This document shows, one piece after another, positions 62,701 through 64,000 of a stretch of DNA of 64,000 bases. Each line of letters starts with the position of its first letter. The first letter of the stretch is position 1. Origin of the DNA: Aphrocallistes beatrix (lineage: Eukaryota > Porifera > Hexactinellida > Sceptrulophora > Aphrocallistidae). The notes under the pieces are model-generated. The model was not told where the DNA came from and did no database searches. It saw only the letters and a list, made by a program, of their open reading frames with translations. The translations under genes were made by a program, and so were the position numbers. The stretch is from positions 4,235,148 through 4,299,147 of the forward strand of contig OY725499.1 in the NCBI GenBank assembly GCA_963281255.1, read 5' to 3'.

Positions 62701-63071
62701 CAGGGCTGGGGTTGGTTAACCGATATTCGGGGTCGGTTATTTTGGTTTCCTCCAGGGCGGTTAACCGGTTAACCGAAGTCAATATTAATTAGTATAAATA
62801 TGGATTTGTCGACTAATATTTAACCAGATATTGAATTTTACAATCTTCAGTGGTCTCGAAATATACTTTCTGGTTAGAAAAATTGTAATACAAGTAATAT
62901 TGTAATATCAAAATTTTACTAGTAGAAGTAATATTCATGAATCTCCATCGAAAGACAATGAAATTAGTCTAAATATTTAGAAAATAAAGCAGATCGGCTA
63001 ACCGATCCAAAATTTTCTTAACCGTTAACCGTGATTGACGGCGGTTAGCCGGTTAACCGAATCCAGCCTTG
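62701..63071. mobile_element. 371-bp hAT-like MITE with GGTTAACCG repeats
   Basis: Begins CAGGGCTGGGGTTGGTTAAC and ends GGTTAACCGAATCCAGCCTTG; CAGGGTC lies directly outside both ends (62694-62700 and 63072-63078). GGTTAACCG motifs are repeated near both ends. Confidence 0.75.
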
Positions 63072-63516
63072 CAGGGTCTTTACCCCTACACCCACTACAG
63101 CTCCTCCAGACCTCAGCTGGATGTTGTATCTAAGAAACGCTGATATGTATGACTACTTCGTAATCATTATCACCCCATAGTCATGGTTGTGTGTGTAGTG
63201 AGGTGACTAAATTGTCATGTTGATGTACGTATTTTAATATCTGACTATGTAGAGCTATTATACTATACTTTACCAACATTTTCTAAAATCTTCTCCAAAA
63301 TACTGTTTTATAATATTATCTTCTCAGATTACTGAAAAACATTGCAATTATTCAATTCATTAATTCAGATATTATATTACCCATGTTATACTCTATGCTT
63401 ATCATATTCTGCATATAAAATAATTGTACTTAAATATACTGTGTAATATACTCGTAGTATTCTGTTCTTATTTCTTTCTACACCTTTAAAATTTCAAAGA
63501 TAATACCCAACGTATT
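63072..63516. other. 5' flank of the last gene
   Basis: AT-rich; CATATAAAATAATT at ~63413 is a possible TATA box ~100 bp before the ATG. Nothing else is recognised. Confidence 0.4.
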
Positions 63517-64000
63517 ATGTATACATTCATAATTATCATTTTATTGTTTAAGTGTTCAACAGTAATTACAGAAAATTGTTATCAAAGTAATAACATATCT
63601 TGTACAGGTGTACAATACACTTACGTTTCCTGTCAGGTCGGCGATATTTATTATTATACTTTGGTAACAGATGCACTAGTAAATTGCACGATTGGAAAAG
63701 AATATCAAATTGTTATAGTCGTATTTACCGTTTCTGAACCTTCCTTTGAATTAGAGTTAGTACTTGGAGATAACGTTACCATATTTTTGATTGGTTCCTA
63801 TTCCCAGCTAACTATTTCTATTTCACCTCTAAAGAAACACCTCAATTTAACATATCTGTATTTGGAAAAGTCTTACCTGAAATTCAGTTCTAACCATTTT
63901 TTTCAATTATATTAATGATATAGAAATAATTGGTAATTTTCTCGCTGGACTTAAGTCCTTATCCAGTCTTTATTGGCGGCACGGTTCACTCGTAAATATC
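63517..64000 (+). pseudogene. Secreted, possibly LRR-type protein, frameshifted in a T run, 3' partial
   Basis: The ATG opens a signal peptide (MYTFIIIILLFKCSTVITEN) and a Cys- and Asn-glycosite-containing ectodomain (NCYQSNNISC, VNCTIG). It then reads LNLTYLYLEKSYLKFSSN and stops at 63915 just after a run of seven T. One base shifted at that run, the frame is open to the window end as INDIEIIGNFLAGLKSLSSL, which continues the Leu/Ile/Asn rhythm of an LRR-like region. So either the reference has a homopolymer error or the gene is newly broken. The rest of the gene lies outside the window. Confidence 0.55.

Overview
The window is nuclear DNA from an animal. Genes are split by spliceosomal introns (GT-AG, and one likely GC-AG), and the housekeeping genes are metazoan in type: a RAD6/UBE2A-B ubiquitin-conjugating enzyme, a ZnT5-like zinc transporter, a LITAF-domain protein, a TRAF-type zinc-finger protein and a divergent mitochondrial SSB. 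The DNA is AT-rich and compact, mostly with one or two exons per gene. It is full of small DNA transposons and has expanded families of NHL-repeat proteins, tyrosine-motif membrane proteins and ankyrin-ADP-ribosyltransferases. I infer an early-branching animal, most likely a demosponge; this is not proven from the sequence.

Layout. 0-21 kb: a cluster of at least six single-pass membrane proteins with cytoplasmic YxxV/YxxI/YxxL motifs. Some carry a beta-sandwich (F5/8-like) ectodomain ending in an EIEFF motif; others have short or proline-rich ectodomains. Several share a signal peptide, a TM block and a CTATAAATG promoter. The cluster is interrupted by a mariner element (2.6-3.9 kb), a five-unit array of tRNA-like repeats (11.6-12.3 kb), a ~68-bp minisatellite folded back on itself as a ~1.5-kb inverted repeat (12.5-15.2 kb) and an NHL-repeat gene broken by an in-frame TGA. 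22.5-29.2 kb: ZnT5-like, LITAF and mtSSB-like genes, with MITE-filled introns. 30-33 kb: two NHL genes on the minus strand, one intact with a coiled coil and one lacking it. 33.7-43.3 kb: a fold-back element, two nearly identical seven-hydrophobic-segment membrane proteins, a fragment of a third, and a decayed ART-like gene. 42-54.7 kb: five loci of an ankyrin + mono-ADP-ribosyltransferase + coiled-coil family (one intact, one divergent with a Cys/His-rich insert, three decayed), with repeated promoters and a palindromic MITE. 55.5 kb: a divergent member of the seven-segment family. 57.4-61.4 kb: RAD6, a nested DD37D transposon and the TRAF-zinc-finger gene. 61.5-63.1 kb: MITEs. 63.5 kb to the end: a secreted, possibly leucine-rich-repeat protein broken by a T-run frameshift and running off the window.

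How it fits together: the tyrosine-motif receptors, ANK-ART proteins, NHL proteins and seven-segment proteins are all tandem or inverted paralog groups showing gene birth and decay. That pattern is typical of recognition or defence gene families, but no function has been shown and the linkage may only reflect a duplication-prone region.
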